Below are positions 49,498 to 57,941 of a stretch of 64,000 nt of DNA, piece by piece. The first letter of the stretch is position 1, and each line of letters starts with the position of its first letter. This stretch comes from Streptacidiphilus rugosus AM-16 (GTDB taxonomy: Bacteria > Actinomycetota > Actinomycetes > Streptomycetales > Streptomycetaceae): the NCBI RefSeq assembly GCF_000744655.1, contig NZ_JQMJ01000004.1, forward strand, positions 3,596,001 to 3,660,000, written 5' to 3'. The notes under the pieces were generated by a model. That model worked only from the letters and a program-made list of their open reading frames with translations. It ran no database searches and was not told the DNA's origin. The position numbers and the translations under genes are program-made.

Positions 49498-49667
49498 AGA
49501 ACAATTATGACACCCCATCCAGCCCCACACCATCACTCACACGAGTGAAAACCCCCAGCTCAGAGCCATGGTCGATCAAGCGCTCGACGCCGGGAGGTAC
49601 CTCTCCTCCAGCCAGCACAGGCAGAGGACGAGGAGCAGGCCGCCAACGGCCCGGAACAGGTGGACGT

Positions 49668-51275
49668 ATGACGTCGAGTACGAGTCGTCTCCGACGCGCG
49701 AGTCGATGGGCCGTCGCCCTGACGACCGCGCTGATGTCGGGGGTGGTCACGGTGGCAGGGGCTGCAGCCGACCCTTCGCCGCAGCGGTCGGGGCTCGGGC
49801 CTGAGATCACGGCCATCATGCACAAGCCCGCCTACAAGCATGCCCAATGGGGGCTGCTGGAGGTGGACGACCGGAGCGGCAAGGTGATCCACTCCGACTT
49901 CCCTGACCAGTTCTTCATCCCGGGATCGACCGCCAAGCTGGTGCCGGTGTCGACCGCATGGCACGTACTCGGCAGGGAACACCGGTTCACCACACCCGTC
50001 CAGGCGCTCGGCAGACGTTCCGGTTCCGTCCTCACGGGCAACCTCGCGCTCGTCGCGCAGGGCGACCTGACGATGGGCGGTCGCACGAAGCCCAACGGTT
50101 CGGTGGACTTCACGTCGATCGACCACACCTACGCGAACGACGCCCCCGGCGCGACCCTCACGCCCGAGAACCCGCTCGCCGGCCTCGACCAGATCGCTCG
50201 TCAGGTGCGGAAGTCCGGCATCACCCGGGTGGCGGGGAACGTCGCCATCGACTCCCGGCTCTTCACGTCCTTCTCGGGGCTCGACCCGACGCCCACCCCG
50301 CTGATCATCAACGACAACCTGATCGATCTCCTGACCACCCCGACCAGCCCGGGTCGTCAGGCCAAACTGAGCTGGCGTCCCCAGGTCGCGCCCTACCACG
50401 TCGTGTCCACCGTGCGCACGGTCGCCAAGGGCCGGACGACCGACATCACCGTGTCGGCCTCGCCCGACGGCACCCACATCACCCTCACCGGCACCATCGC
50501 GGCCGGCTCGCAGCCCGTCCTGCGCGTCTCCGGCATCAAGGATCCAGCGGCTTTCGGGCGCACCGCTCTCATCGAGGCACTGGCCCGCGCGGGCGTCAGT
50601 GTCACCGCGCCTCCGACCGGCGCGAACCCCACCGCACTCCTCCCCGCCTCCTACGCGGGCAGCACGCGCGTCGCCGCCTACACCTCACCGGTCTTCGAGC
50701 AGTACGCCCGCCTGATCCTGAAGGTCAGTCACAACCTGGGGGCCAACCTCACCGTCTGCCTGATGGCCGTCACAGCGCACAGTCACCAGTGCGCTGACGG
50801 CTTCCCGGTGATCCGCGACTTCCTGCGTCACGCAGGTGTGGATCCGACACAGGTCCAACTGCTCGACGGTCGTGGCGGCAACCCCGTCGACCGGGTCACA
50901 CCACGCGCCGAGATCGAGCTGCTGCGCTACTGGGAGGGCACGCCGGACGCGGCCCGCTTCCGTGAGGCCCAGGCGATTCTCGGGGTGGACGGCCTGCTCG
51001 CCTTCGTCTGCAACGGAAGTCCCACCTGTCCCGGCAAGGGGAAGGTGTGGGCCAAGACCGGCACGGTGGCCGGGGAGGACGCGGTGAACCGGCGGATCGC
51101 CGTCGGCGCGTTGGCGATCGGCGGCTACCTCCAGGTGCGCCCGGGACACTACGACAGCTTCTACCTCGTCGTGAACGGCGCATCCGTGCCCGACATCAAC
51201 GGGGTCATCACGGGCGGGGACGACCTGGCCAGGATCGCCGGCCTGCTGCAGGAGCAGGCAGAAGCCAGACACTGA
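49668..51275 (+). CDS. D-alanyl-D-alanine carboxypeptidase/endopeptidase (PBP4 family)
   Basis: This 535-aa exported peptidase S13 enzyme trims cell-wall peptide stems. A signal peptide spans about residues 10-34. The active-site motifs are complete: SxxK at Ser87-Lys90 (PGSTAKL), SxN at 354-356 (SHNLGANL) and KTG at 463-465 (KTGTVAGED). DGRGGNPVDRVTP precedes the last domain. ATG at 49668 follows AGGTGG by 4 nt and starts the signal peptide. A (GCACCC)7 repeat follows the stop codon. It diverges from the HNH gene. Confidence 0.93.
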   Translation: MTSSTSRLRRASRWAVALTTALMSGVVTVAGAAADPSPQRSGLGPEITAIMHKPAYKHAQWGLLEVDDRSGKVIHSDFPDQFFIPGSTAKLVPVSTAWHVLGREHRFTTPVQALGRRSGSVLTGNLALVAQGDLTMGGRTKPNGSVDFTSIDHTYANDAPGATLTPENPLAGLDQIARQVRKSGITRVAGNVAIDSRLFTSFSGLDPTPTPLIINDNLIDLLTTPTSPGRQAKLSWRPQVAPYHVVSTVRTVAKGRTTDITVSASPDGTHITLTGTIAAGSQPVLRVSGIKDPAAFGRTALIEALARAGVSVTAPPTGANPTALLPASYAGSTRVAAYTSPVFEQYARLILKVSHNLGANLTVCLMAVTAHSHQCADGFPVIRDFLRHAGVDPTQVQLLDGRGGNPVDRVTPRAEIELLRYWEGTPDAARFREAQAILGVDGLLAFVCNGSPTCPGKGKVWAKTGTVAGEDAVNRRIAVGALAIGGYLQVRPGHYDSFYLVVNGASVPDINGVITGGDDLARIAGLLQEQAEARH

Positions 51276-51280
51276 GCCCC

Positions 51281-51322
51281 GCACCCGCACCCGCACCCGC
51301 ACCCGCACCCGCACCCGCACCC
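51281..51322. repeat. Hexanucleotide repeat (GCACCC)7
   Basis: Seven exact tandem copies of GCACCC start 5 nt after the dacB-type stop codon. It is a simple repeat and could vary in copy number by slippage. Confidence 0.95.
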
Positions 51323-51371
51323 GGCGGAACTGAATGTCTGTCATGAGTATTTACCCTTCACGCGGTTCGGA

Positions 51372-51384
51372 GTAACACCGTTAC
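51372..51384. promoter_or_regulatory. Inverted repeat upstream of the ADC gene
   Basis: GTAAC and GTTAC flank 3 nt (GTAACACCGTTAC), 82 nt before the ADC gene. The size and symmetry suit a TetR-type operator, but no regulator is encoded nearby and the arms are only 5 bp. Confidence 0.35.
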
Positions 51385-51466
51385 AGACACCCGGCGCGGC
51401 ACCCGCTGCGCCGGGGCGTCCGACGGACGGACATCACCCCGCACCGAGCGAAGGGACGGCACCGCC

Positions 51467-52366
51467 ATGGCACGCGTACGCTACGGACCCCGCACCGAGG
51501 CCGAGATCCAGGCGGCGAGGGACGCACGGTCCGTTCTGCCCGACATCTGGTCGACCGGCGTGGTGGCCGTCTGGGAGAGCGACCCGGACGCGGTCGCCCA
51601 GGTGCTGCCCGCACCGCTGAAGCCGGCCGAGCGGCCGCTGGTGCGAGTGAACATCAGTCAGGTCGACATCTTCGGCTCGCCCCTCGGGGCCGGTTCCTTC
51701 GCCGTGGCGGCCCAGCACGGCGCGCAGAGCGGGTGGTATCCGCTCGTCATGCCGATGACCACCGAGCGGGCGCTGATCGGGGGACGCGAGGTCTTCGGCG
51801 AGCCGAAGAAGCTCGGCGAGGTCTCGGTCTCCCGCGAGGCCGAGGACGTGGTGGCGCGGCTGGGCAGGCACGGGATCGACTTCGTGGAGGTGCGCGGCCG
51901 GGTCACCGGGGAACTGCCGATCCCCGAGCCGGTCGAGAAGGTCGACTTCTACTTCAAGTTCCTGCCCGCGGTCGACGGGGATGGCTTCGACCTGGACCCG
52001 GTGCTGGTCCACTGCACCCGCAACGAGCGCGTGCGCAGGCTGGAGGCCGTCGCCGGTGAGGTGATCCTGCGCGAGTCGGCCTTCGACCCGGTCGCGGACC
52101 TGCCGGTCCGGCGGCTGCTGGAGATCACCATCGGCGAGAAGACCTCCGACCAGCGCGGTCGTGTCGTCGAGCGGGTCAGCGCGCAGGCGCTGCTGCCCTA
52201 CGTCCACCAGCGTTACGACGACCCGGCCCAGGTGCTGGACTCCGTCCCCGCTCCGGCCGCCTCCAACTCCGCCTCCTCGAACTCCGCCGCCTCGAACTCC
52301 GCTACCGCCAACTCAGACGCCGCCCCCGGGCAGGCGCGGTCCGCCACGTCGTCGTCGGAGGCCTGA
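51467..52366 (+). CDS. Acetoacetate decarboxylase-family protein
   Basis: This 299-aa protein has the acetoacetate decarboxylase fold signature, including GGREVFGEPKKLGEV, where the paired lysines match the Schiff-base lysine region of the family. Family members can be decarboxylases or other Schiff-base enzymes such as aldolase-dehydratases, so the reaction is open. The last 40 residues are low-complexity Ser/Ala/Asn (about 262-299) and unlike the fold. It is the first gene of a rightward run; the SDR start follows its stop directly. Confidence 0.85.
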   Translation: MARVRYGPRTEAEIQAARDARSVLPDIWSTGVVAVWESDPDAVAQVLPAPLKPAERPLVRVNISQVDIFGSPLGAGSFAVAAQHGAQSGWYPLVMPMTTERALIGGREVFGEPKKLGEVSVSREAEDVVARLGRHGIDFVEVRGRVTGELPIPEPVEKVDFYFKFLPAVDGDGFDLDPVLVHCTRNERVRRLEAVAGEVILRESAFDPVADLPVRRLLEITIGEKTSDQRGRVVERVSAQALLPYVHQRYDDPAQVLDSVPAPAASNSASSNSAASNSATANSDAAPGQARSATSSSEA

Positions 52367-53257
52367 GTGGAACTGACCCGTGGACAGGTTGCCGTGGTCA
52401 CCGGCGCGGCGGGCGGCATCGGGCTCGCCATGGCGCAGCGGTTCGCCGCCGAGGGCCTCCGCATCGTCCTCGCCGACGTCGAGGAGGCGGCGCTGGACAA
52501 GGCCGTCGCCGGCCTGCGCGAGCAGGGCGCGGAGGCGGTCGGGCGGGTGACCGACGTCTCCGAACGCGACAGCGTGGAGGCGCTCGCGGACGCCGCCTAC
52601 CGCGCCTTCGGGGCCGTGCACGTGCTGTGCAACAACGCCGGTGTCGGCTCGGGGGCCGAGGGCCGGATGTGGGAGCACGAGCCGAACGACTGGAAGTGGG
52701 CGTTCGCGGTCAACGTCTGGGGTGTGTTCCACGGCATCCAGGCCTTCGTGCCGCGCATGCTGGCCGGCGGCGAGGCGGGACACATCGTCAACACCTCCTC
52801 CGGTGACGGCGGGATCGCACCGCTGCCGACCGCTTCCGTGTACGCGGTGACGAAGGCGGCGGTGGTCACCATGTCGGAGTCGCTCTACGCGCACCTCCGT
52901 GCCGAGGGCTCCCCGATCGGCGCGTCCGTGCTCTTCCCCGGTCCGCACATGCTGCGCACCGGCCTGTGGGAGTCGCACCGCAACCGCCCCGAGCGTTTCG
53001 CCAAGGAGCGACCCCGCCGGACGCCGTACCGCAGCCTCGCGCAGTGGGAGGCCGCGATGGAGGCGGCAGGGCAGAAGATCGAGTTCACCCCGGTCGAGGA
53101 CGTCGCGGGCGTCGTCGTGGACGGCATCCGGGCGGACCGGTTCTGGATGCTGCCGCCGAGCGAGCACAGCGACCGTCAGATCCGGGCCCGCTCACAGTCG
53201 ATGCTCGACCGCAGCAACCCGGCGTATCTGGAGAAGTTCATCCTCGGCGACGACTGA
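52367..53257 (+). CDS. SDR family oxidoreductase
   Basis: This 296-aa classical short-chain dehydrogenase/reductase has TGAAGGIG at 12-19, NNAG at 89-92, a catalytic Ser in NTSSGDGG, and YAVTK at 159-163 with catalytic Tyr and Lys. Asp37 at the end of beta-2 suggests NAD(H). The C-terminal region, WMLPPSEHSDRQIRARSQSM, is longer than usual and resembles SDRs in catabolic clusters. GTG at 52367 begins immediately after the ADC stop (TGAGTG), so the two are probably translated together. Confidence 0.93.
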   Translation: MELTRGQVAVVTGAAGGIGLAMAQRFAAEGLRIVLADVEEAALDKAVAGLREQGAEAVGRVTDVSERDSVEALADAAYRAFGAVHVLCNNAGVGSGAEGRMWEHEPNDWKWAFAVNVWGVFHGIQAFVPRMLAGGEAGHIVNTSSGDGGIAPLPTASVYAVTKAAVVTMSESLYAHLRAEGSPIGASVLFPGPHMLRTGLWESHRNRPERFAKERPRRTPYRSLAQWEAAMEAAGQKIEFTPVEDVAGVVVDGIRADRFWMLPPSEHSDRQIRARSQSMLDRSNPAYLEKFILGDD

Positions 53258-53395
53258 GCCGCCCCTCCCGAACCGACCGCACTCTCCCGCATCGATCGCG
53301 CGCCCGCATGCCCTCGCACTCCCTCGCGCGCCTCGCACCACGTACGCCACGTGCACCACGTGCGCCACATGCCTTCACGAGAGGAGGACCCGCAG

Positions 53396-54706
53396 GTGTC
53401 CTACGACGACCCGTATCTGATCATCTCGTCCGACTGCCACGCCGGACTGCCGACCGAGCAGTACCGCCCCTACCTGGAACAGGCCCACCACCGCGCCTTC
53501 GACGAGTTCCTGGCCCAGGCCGACGCGCGCCGCGAGGAGTCGACGCGGCTGGGCGTGCGCAACGAAGCCTTCGCCGAGAAGTGGTTCCACGACCACGAGG
53601 AGGGTCTGCGCGGCGGCTGGGACGCGGCGCAGCGCGACAAGGAGCTGGACAGCGACGGCGTCGCCGGCGAGGTCGTCTTCCCCGACGCCGACGCCGTCGA
53701 CTCGCGTACCGCTGCGCCCTTCGGCGTCGGCCTCGGGCTCAGCGGCGACCAGGACCCGGTGCTCGGCATGGCCGGGGCCCGTGCGCACAACCGCTGGCTC
53801 GCGGAGTTCATCCGCGACGGCGGGAGCCCGGAGCGGCGCTGCGGCGTCGCGCTGCTGCCGATCACCGGCGACCCGGAGATCGTCGTCGCCGAGGTCCGCC
53901 GCGCGCACGCGGACGGACTCGGCGCGGTGATGATCCCGGCCATGTGGGTCGACAAGGCGCCGTATCACGACCGGCGCTACGACCCGGTCTGGGCCGTCTG
54001 CGAGGAGCTGCGGATGCCGGTGGTGACCCACTCGGGCGCGGCACCGCGCCACGAGTACGGGGGCCATCTGGGCATCTACGTCACCGAGGTGACGTTCTGG
54101 CCGGCCAGACCGCTCTGGTTCCTGCTCTGGTCCGGGGTGTTCGAGCGGTTCCCCGGCCTGCGCTTCGGGGTGGCCGAGTCGGGCTGCTGGTGGCTGCCGA
54201 ACCTGCTCTGGTTCATGGACCGGCTCTACCTCGGCGCGCACGGCGGCAAGAAGCTCTCGCCGTTCTCGGAGCTGACCATGGCTCCGAGCAGCTACGTCGA
54301 CCGGAACTGCTTCATCGCCGCGACCAACACCAAGCGCCGCGAGCTGGCCCACCGCTACGAGATCGGCCTGGGCAACATCTGCTGGGGCAGCGACTTCCCC
54401 CACCCCGAAGGAACCTGGCCGAACACCCGGCAGTGGATGCGCACCACCTTCCACGACATCCCCGTTGCCGAGACCCGCCAGATGCTGGGACTCTCCTGCG
54501 CGGAGGTCTTCGGCTTCGACACGGCCGCGCTGGCCCCGATCGCGCAGCGGATCGGCCCGAGGCCGGCCGAACTCGGGCAGCCCGAGGACCAGTCCGCGGT
54601 CGAGGCCGCATGGGCACCCGCACGCGAGGTGGGCAGGCACTGGCTGACGGGCCATGACTTCCCGTTCCTGGGCACCGCCGCACCGACGGAGGGAAGAACG
54701 CTTTGA
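53396..54706 (+). CDS. Amidohydrolase-2 family protein (first paralogue)
   Basis: This 436-aa TIM-barrel protein belongs to the amidohydrolase-2 group that includes ACMSD-like decarboxylases. Likely metal ligands are D13-C14-H15 (SSDCHAG), His212 (VVTHSG) and Asp333 (CWGSDFPHPEG). The first motif is D-C-H rather than H-x-H. GTG at 53396 follows GAGGAGG by 8 nt. It shares the pattern YRPYL..AHH.AFD with the next gene, so the two are diverged duplicates. The substrate is unknown. Its stop overlaps the next start (TTGA). Confidence 0.88.
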   Translation: MSYDDPYLIISSDCHAGLPTEQYRPYLEQAHHRAFDEFLAQADARREESTRLGVRNEAFAEKWFHDHEEGLRGGWDAAQRDKELDSDGVAGEVVFPDADAVDSRTAAPFGVGLGLSGDQDPVLGMAGARAHNRWLAEFIRDGGSPERRCGVALLPITGDPEIVVAEVRRAHADGLGAVMIPAMWVDKAPYHDRRYDPVWAVCEELRMPVVTHSGAAPRHEYGGHLGIYVTEVTFWPARPLWFLLWSGVFERFPGLRFGVAESGCWWLPNLLWFMDRLYLGAHGGKKLSPFSELTMAPSSYVDRNCFIAATNTKRRELAHRYEIGLGNICWGSDFPHPEGTWPNTRQWMRTTFHDIPVAETRQMLGLSCAEVFGFDTAALAPIAQRIGPRPAELGQPEDQSAVEAAWAPAREVGRHWLTGHDFPFLGTAAPTEGRTL

Positions 54707-56079
54707 GCAAGCAGCAGGGGGATCCGAGCGAGCGCCCCGAGCCACACCGCAACGACCACGACCACGACCACGACCACGGGCGGCACGGGCAGCACGGGCA
54801 ACACGAGCACCAGCAGCACCAGCACCACCACCGGCACCAGCCCCAGACCGAACACCCCGAGCGCTACACCGTGGTCTCCGCCGACTGCCACGCCGGCGCG
54901 GACCTGCTCGACTACCGGCCCTATCTGGCCTCCGCCCACCACGAGGCCTTCGACGCCTGGGCCGTGGACTACGTCAACCCCTTCACCGACCTGATGGCGC
55001 CGGAGGCCACCCGCAACTGGGACTCCGACCGACGCCTGGCCGAGCTGGAGCAGGACGGCATCGTCGCCGAGGTCGTCTTCCCGAACACGGTGCCGCCGTT
55101 CTTCCCGAGCGCGTCGCTGACCGCCGTGCAGCCGACGGCAGAGGAGTTCGAGCTGCGCTGGGCCGGGCTGCAGGCGCACAACCGGTGGATGGCGGACTTC
55201 TGCGCGCAGGCGCCGGGCCGTCGGGCGGGGACGTTCCAGATCCTGCTCAACGACATGGACGCCGCCGTCGCCGAGGTGCGCCGGTGCCACGCCGCCGGGC
55301 TGCGGGGCGGTCTGGTGCTGCCGGGCGTGCCGCCGGGGTCGCCCGTGCCGGAGCTGTGGTCGCAGGTCTACGACCCGCTCTGGGCTGTCTGCGCCGAGCT
55401 GGGCGTGCCGGTCAACCACCATGCGGGCTCCGCCAGTCCGACGCTGGGCGAGGAGCCCGCAGCACGAGCGGTGTTCATGGTGGAGACGACCTGGTTCTCG
55501 CACCGGGCGCTGTGGCACCTCATCTTCGGCGGCGCGTTCCGGCGCCATCCGGAGCTGAGACTGGTCCTCACCGAGCAGGGTTCCGGTTGGATACCCGGGG
55601 TGCTGGACATGCTGGACTACTACCACCGGCGGCTGGTCGGCGCGGCGACCCGGGCGGCGACGGCGGAGTCCAAGTTCGGCGCGGGGCTCGCCGAGTTGAT
55701 GGGCGACACCCCGCGCGCGGTCTGGGAGCGGAACTGCTTCGTGGGCGCGAGCTTCATGCGGGCGCACGAGGTGCCGCTGCGCGACCGGATCGGCCTGGAC
55801 AAGATCATGTGGGGCAGCGACTTCCCCCACGACGAGGGGACCTTCCCGTTCACCACCGAGGCGCTGCGCACGTCGTTCGCAGGGGTGCCGTACCCGGAGG
55901 TGGCGGCGATGGTCGGCGGCAACGCGGCCCGGGTCTACAGCTTCGACCTCGACGCACTGGACGCGATCGCGGCCAAGGTCGGCCCGCTGGTCGAGGAGGT
56001 CGCCGAGCCGCTGGCCGAGCCGCCGACCGGGGCGACCAGCCCGGTCTTCGCCAAGGGGGCCTCGGTGCGGGTCTGGTGA
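54703..56079 (+). CDS. Amidohydrolase-2 family protein with His-rich N-terminus (second paralogue)
   Basis: This 458-aa protein is homologous to the preceding one: SADCHAG at 60-65, VNHHAGS and MWGSDFPHDEG. It adds an N-terminal region (residues 15-51) with 15 histidines among His/Asp/Gln/Gly/Arg, which could bind Zn, Ni or Co. The TTG start is supported by GGAGGG 9 nt upstream and by the 4-nt overlap with the first paralogue. This extension is absent from the first paralogue. It is the last gene of the tight run; the next gene is 147 nt away. Confidence 0.85.
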   Translation: MSKQQGDPSERPEPHRNDHDHDHDHGRHGQHGQHEHQQHQHHHRHQPQTEHPERYTVVSADCHAGADLLDYRPYLASAHHEAFDAWAVDYVNPFTDLMAPEATRNWDSDRRLAELEQDGIVAEVVFPNTVPPFFPSASLTAVQPTAEEFELRWAGLQAHNRWMADFCAQAPGRRAGTFQILLNDMDAAVAEVRRCHAAGLRGGLVLPGVPPGSPVPELWSQVYDPLWAVCAELGVPVNHHAGSASPTLGEEPAARAVFMVETTWFSHRALWHLIFGGAFRRHPELRLVLTEQGSGWIPGVLDMLDYYHRRLVGAATRAATAESKFGAGLAELMGDTPRAVWERNCFVGASFMRAHEVPLRDRIGLDKIMWGSDFPHDEGTFPFTTEALRTSFAGVPYPEVAAMVGGNAARVYSFDLDALDAIAAKVGPLVEEVAEPLAEPPTGATSPVFAKGASVRVW

Positions 56080-56226
56080 GACCCGCACCGGAGGGAGCCC
56101 CGGGAGGGGCACGGCGGGGAGCAGGCGGGGCGCGAGCGGGGAACGGGCGGGGCGCGGGCGAGTCCCCGTCTACCACTCGGTAACGACCTCTAGCCAGCGC
56201 AGATCGCCACCTCTACGCTGCACGCT

Positions 56227-57150
56227 ATGCCGAACCTGCCCGACCCCGTGCTCTGGTCCATACCCGCGTTCGTCCTGCTCACCGTGGTGGAGCTGGTCTC
56301 GTTCCTCGTCCATCCCGACGAGGACGAGGTCGGCTACGCCACCAAGGACACCGCGACCAGCCTCAGCATGGGGTTGGGCAGTCTGGTCACCAACCTGGCC
56401 TGGAAGATCCCCGCGTTCGCCCTCTACAACCTCGCCTACGCGCTGACCCCGCTGCGGCTCGGCGTGCACTGGGCGACGGTGCCGCTGATGCTGCTCGGTC
56501 AGGACTTCTGCTACTACTGGTCGCACCGCAGCAACCACCGGGTGCGGCTGCTCTGGGCGCAGCACGTGGTGCACCACTCCAGCCGGCACTACAACCTGTC
56601 CACCGCGCTGCGGCAGCCGTGGACGGACCTCAGCTTCGGCGTCTTCTACCTGCCGCTGGTGCTGCTCGGCGTCTCCCCTGCCGCCGTGGCCTTCTGCTCC
56701 TCGGTCAGTCTGGTCTACCAGTTCTGGATCCACACCGAGCGGATCGGACGCCTGGGTCGCCCGATCGAGTGGGTCTTCAACACCCCGTCCCACCACCGGG
56801 TGCACCACGCCTCGCAGGGCGGCTACCTGGACCGCAACTTCGGCGGCATCCTGATCGTCTGGGACCGGCTGTTCCGCAGCTTCACCCCGGAGACCGGCAG
56901 GCCGGTCTACGGCCTGACGAAGAACATCTCCACCTACAACCCGCTGCGCGTGGCCACCCACGAGTACGCCTCGATCGGCCGCGACCTGGTGGCCGCCCGC
57001 GGCTGGCGCGACCGACTCGGCTACCTGTTCCGCGGCCCCGGCTGGCTGCCGGCCGACCTGGCGGCCCAGGCCGCGTCCGGCGGCGGCGCCACCGCAACCG
57101 CCTCCACCTCCACCTCCACCGCGGTGCTCGCGAAGGAGACGGCCGCGTGA
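56227..57150 (+). CDS. Sterol desaturase/fatty acid hydroxylase family protein
   Basis: This 307-aa membrane di-iron enzyme has the eight-histidine pattern: HRSNH at 100-104, HVVHH at 113-117 and HHRVHH at 189-194. Four or more hydrophobic helices surround these. The family inserts hydroxyl groups or double bonds into lipids. The C-terminal 25 residues are low-complexity. No Shine-Dalgarno is evident before ATG 56227. GTG of the next gene overlaps its stop (GTGA). Confidence 0.9.
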   Translation: MPNLPDPVLWSIPAFVLLTVVELVSFLVHPDEDEVGYATKDTATSLSMGLGSLVTNLAWKIPAFALYNLAYALTPLRLGVHWATVPLMLLGQDFCYYWSHRSNHRVRLLWAQHVVHHSSRHYNLSTALRQPWTDLSFGVFYLPLVLLGVSPAAVAFCSSVSLVYQFWIHTERIGRLGRPIEWVFNTPSHHRVHHASQGGYLDRNFGGILIVWDRLFRSFTPETGRPVYGLTKNISTYNPLRVATHEYASIGRDLVAARGWRDRLGYLFRGPGWLPADLAAQAASGGGATATASTSTSTAVLAKETAA

Positions 57151-57863
57151 ACGACCTCAGAACCAGGCGCGGCCTGCTCGGCTACCTGCTCCTCTGCGCT
57201 CTCTACCTGCTCTTCACGCTGCTCGGGCTGCACCTCGCCAAGAACGTGGCCAAGCCGCTGCTGATGCCGGCACTCGCACTCGCGGTGTGGCCCCGCGCGC
57301 CCCGGCTGCTGATCGGGGCGGTGCTCGCGTCCTGCCTCGGCGACACGATGCTGATGTTCGGCGGTTCGTGGTTCCTGGTCGGCATGGGTGGCTTCGCCGC
57401 CGCGCACGTCTGCTACATCACGCTCTTCGTCCGCGGCGGCGCGCTGCGCACGCCGAACGCGGGCGGCGGCACGCGGGGCCGACTCGCCCTCGGCGGCTAC
57501 GCGCTGGTGTGGGCCGTGCTGATCACCCTGCTCTGGCCGGACCTTGCCGCCGGTCTGCGCATCCCCGTCGCCTGCTACAGCCTGCTGCTGGCGGGCATGG
57601 CGGCGACCTCGATGGCCGCGGGCGCGCGCACCGGCCTGGGCGGCGGGCTGTTCCTGCTGTCCGACTCGCTCATCGCCACCGGTCTGGCCCACTGGCCGCA
57701 GCTGCCAGCCGCCGACTTCTGCATCATGCTGACCTACCTGGCCGGCCAGTACCTGCTGGTGACCGGCGCGCTCGGACGGACCGCCGAGGCCGGGAACAGT
57801 GCGCCCGGCCTCACCGCCGACCCCACCGCGCCGAGCCTCGCACCGCAGTCCTCGCCCGCCTAG
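57147..57863 (+). CDS. Lysoplasmalogenase (YhhN family)
   Basis: This 238-aa membrane protein has about eight helices with the YhhN pattern: KNVAKPLLMPALALAVWP, ASCLGDTMLMFGG and LFLLSDSLIA, whose Asp residues are conserved. Family members hydrolyse the vinyl-ether bond of lysoplasmalogen. GTG at 57147 overlaps the desaturase stop. The C-terminal tail is low-complexity. Partnership with a lipid hydroxylase suggests a membrane-lipid function, but this is inference. Confidence 0.85.
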   Translation: MNDLRTRRGLLGYLLLCALYLLFTLLGLHLAKNVAKPLLMPALALAVWPRAPRLLIGAVLASCLGDTMLMFGGSWFLVGMGGFAAAHVCYITLFVRGGALRTPNAGGGTRGRLALGGYALVWAVLITLLWPDLAAGLRIPVACYSLLLAGMAATSMAAGARTGLGGGLFLLSDSLIATGLAHWPQLPAADFCIMLTYLAGQYLLVTGALGRTAEAGNSAPGLTADPTAPSLAPQSSPA

Positions 57864-57941
57864 CAGCGGTGGCCCGGCGACGTCGCCGGGCCCACTGCGC
57901 GAACGTGCGAACGGCGCGAACGGGCGAACGTGCGAACGCGG

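Noticed and set aside
51281..51322. CRISPR-like repeat
   Set aside because: The units are contiguous 6-mers without spacers, so this is a microsatellite.
51351..51378. Promoter hexamers TTACCC and TAACAC before the ADC gene
   Set aside because: The second hexamer does not fit TANNNT and the spacing is poor, so no promoter is called.
53340..53372. Repeated CACGTG motifs before the first amidohydrolase
   Set aside because: Two CACGTG copies occur in a GC-rich low-complexity stretch; there is no clear dyad arrangement to support an operator.
54355..56112. Leftward open frame opposite the two amidohydrolases
   Set aside because: The product has low-complexity Val/Gln/Arg-rich stretches and no motif; the rightward genes are clear.
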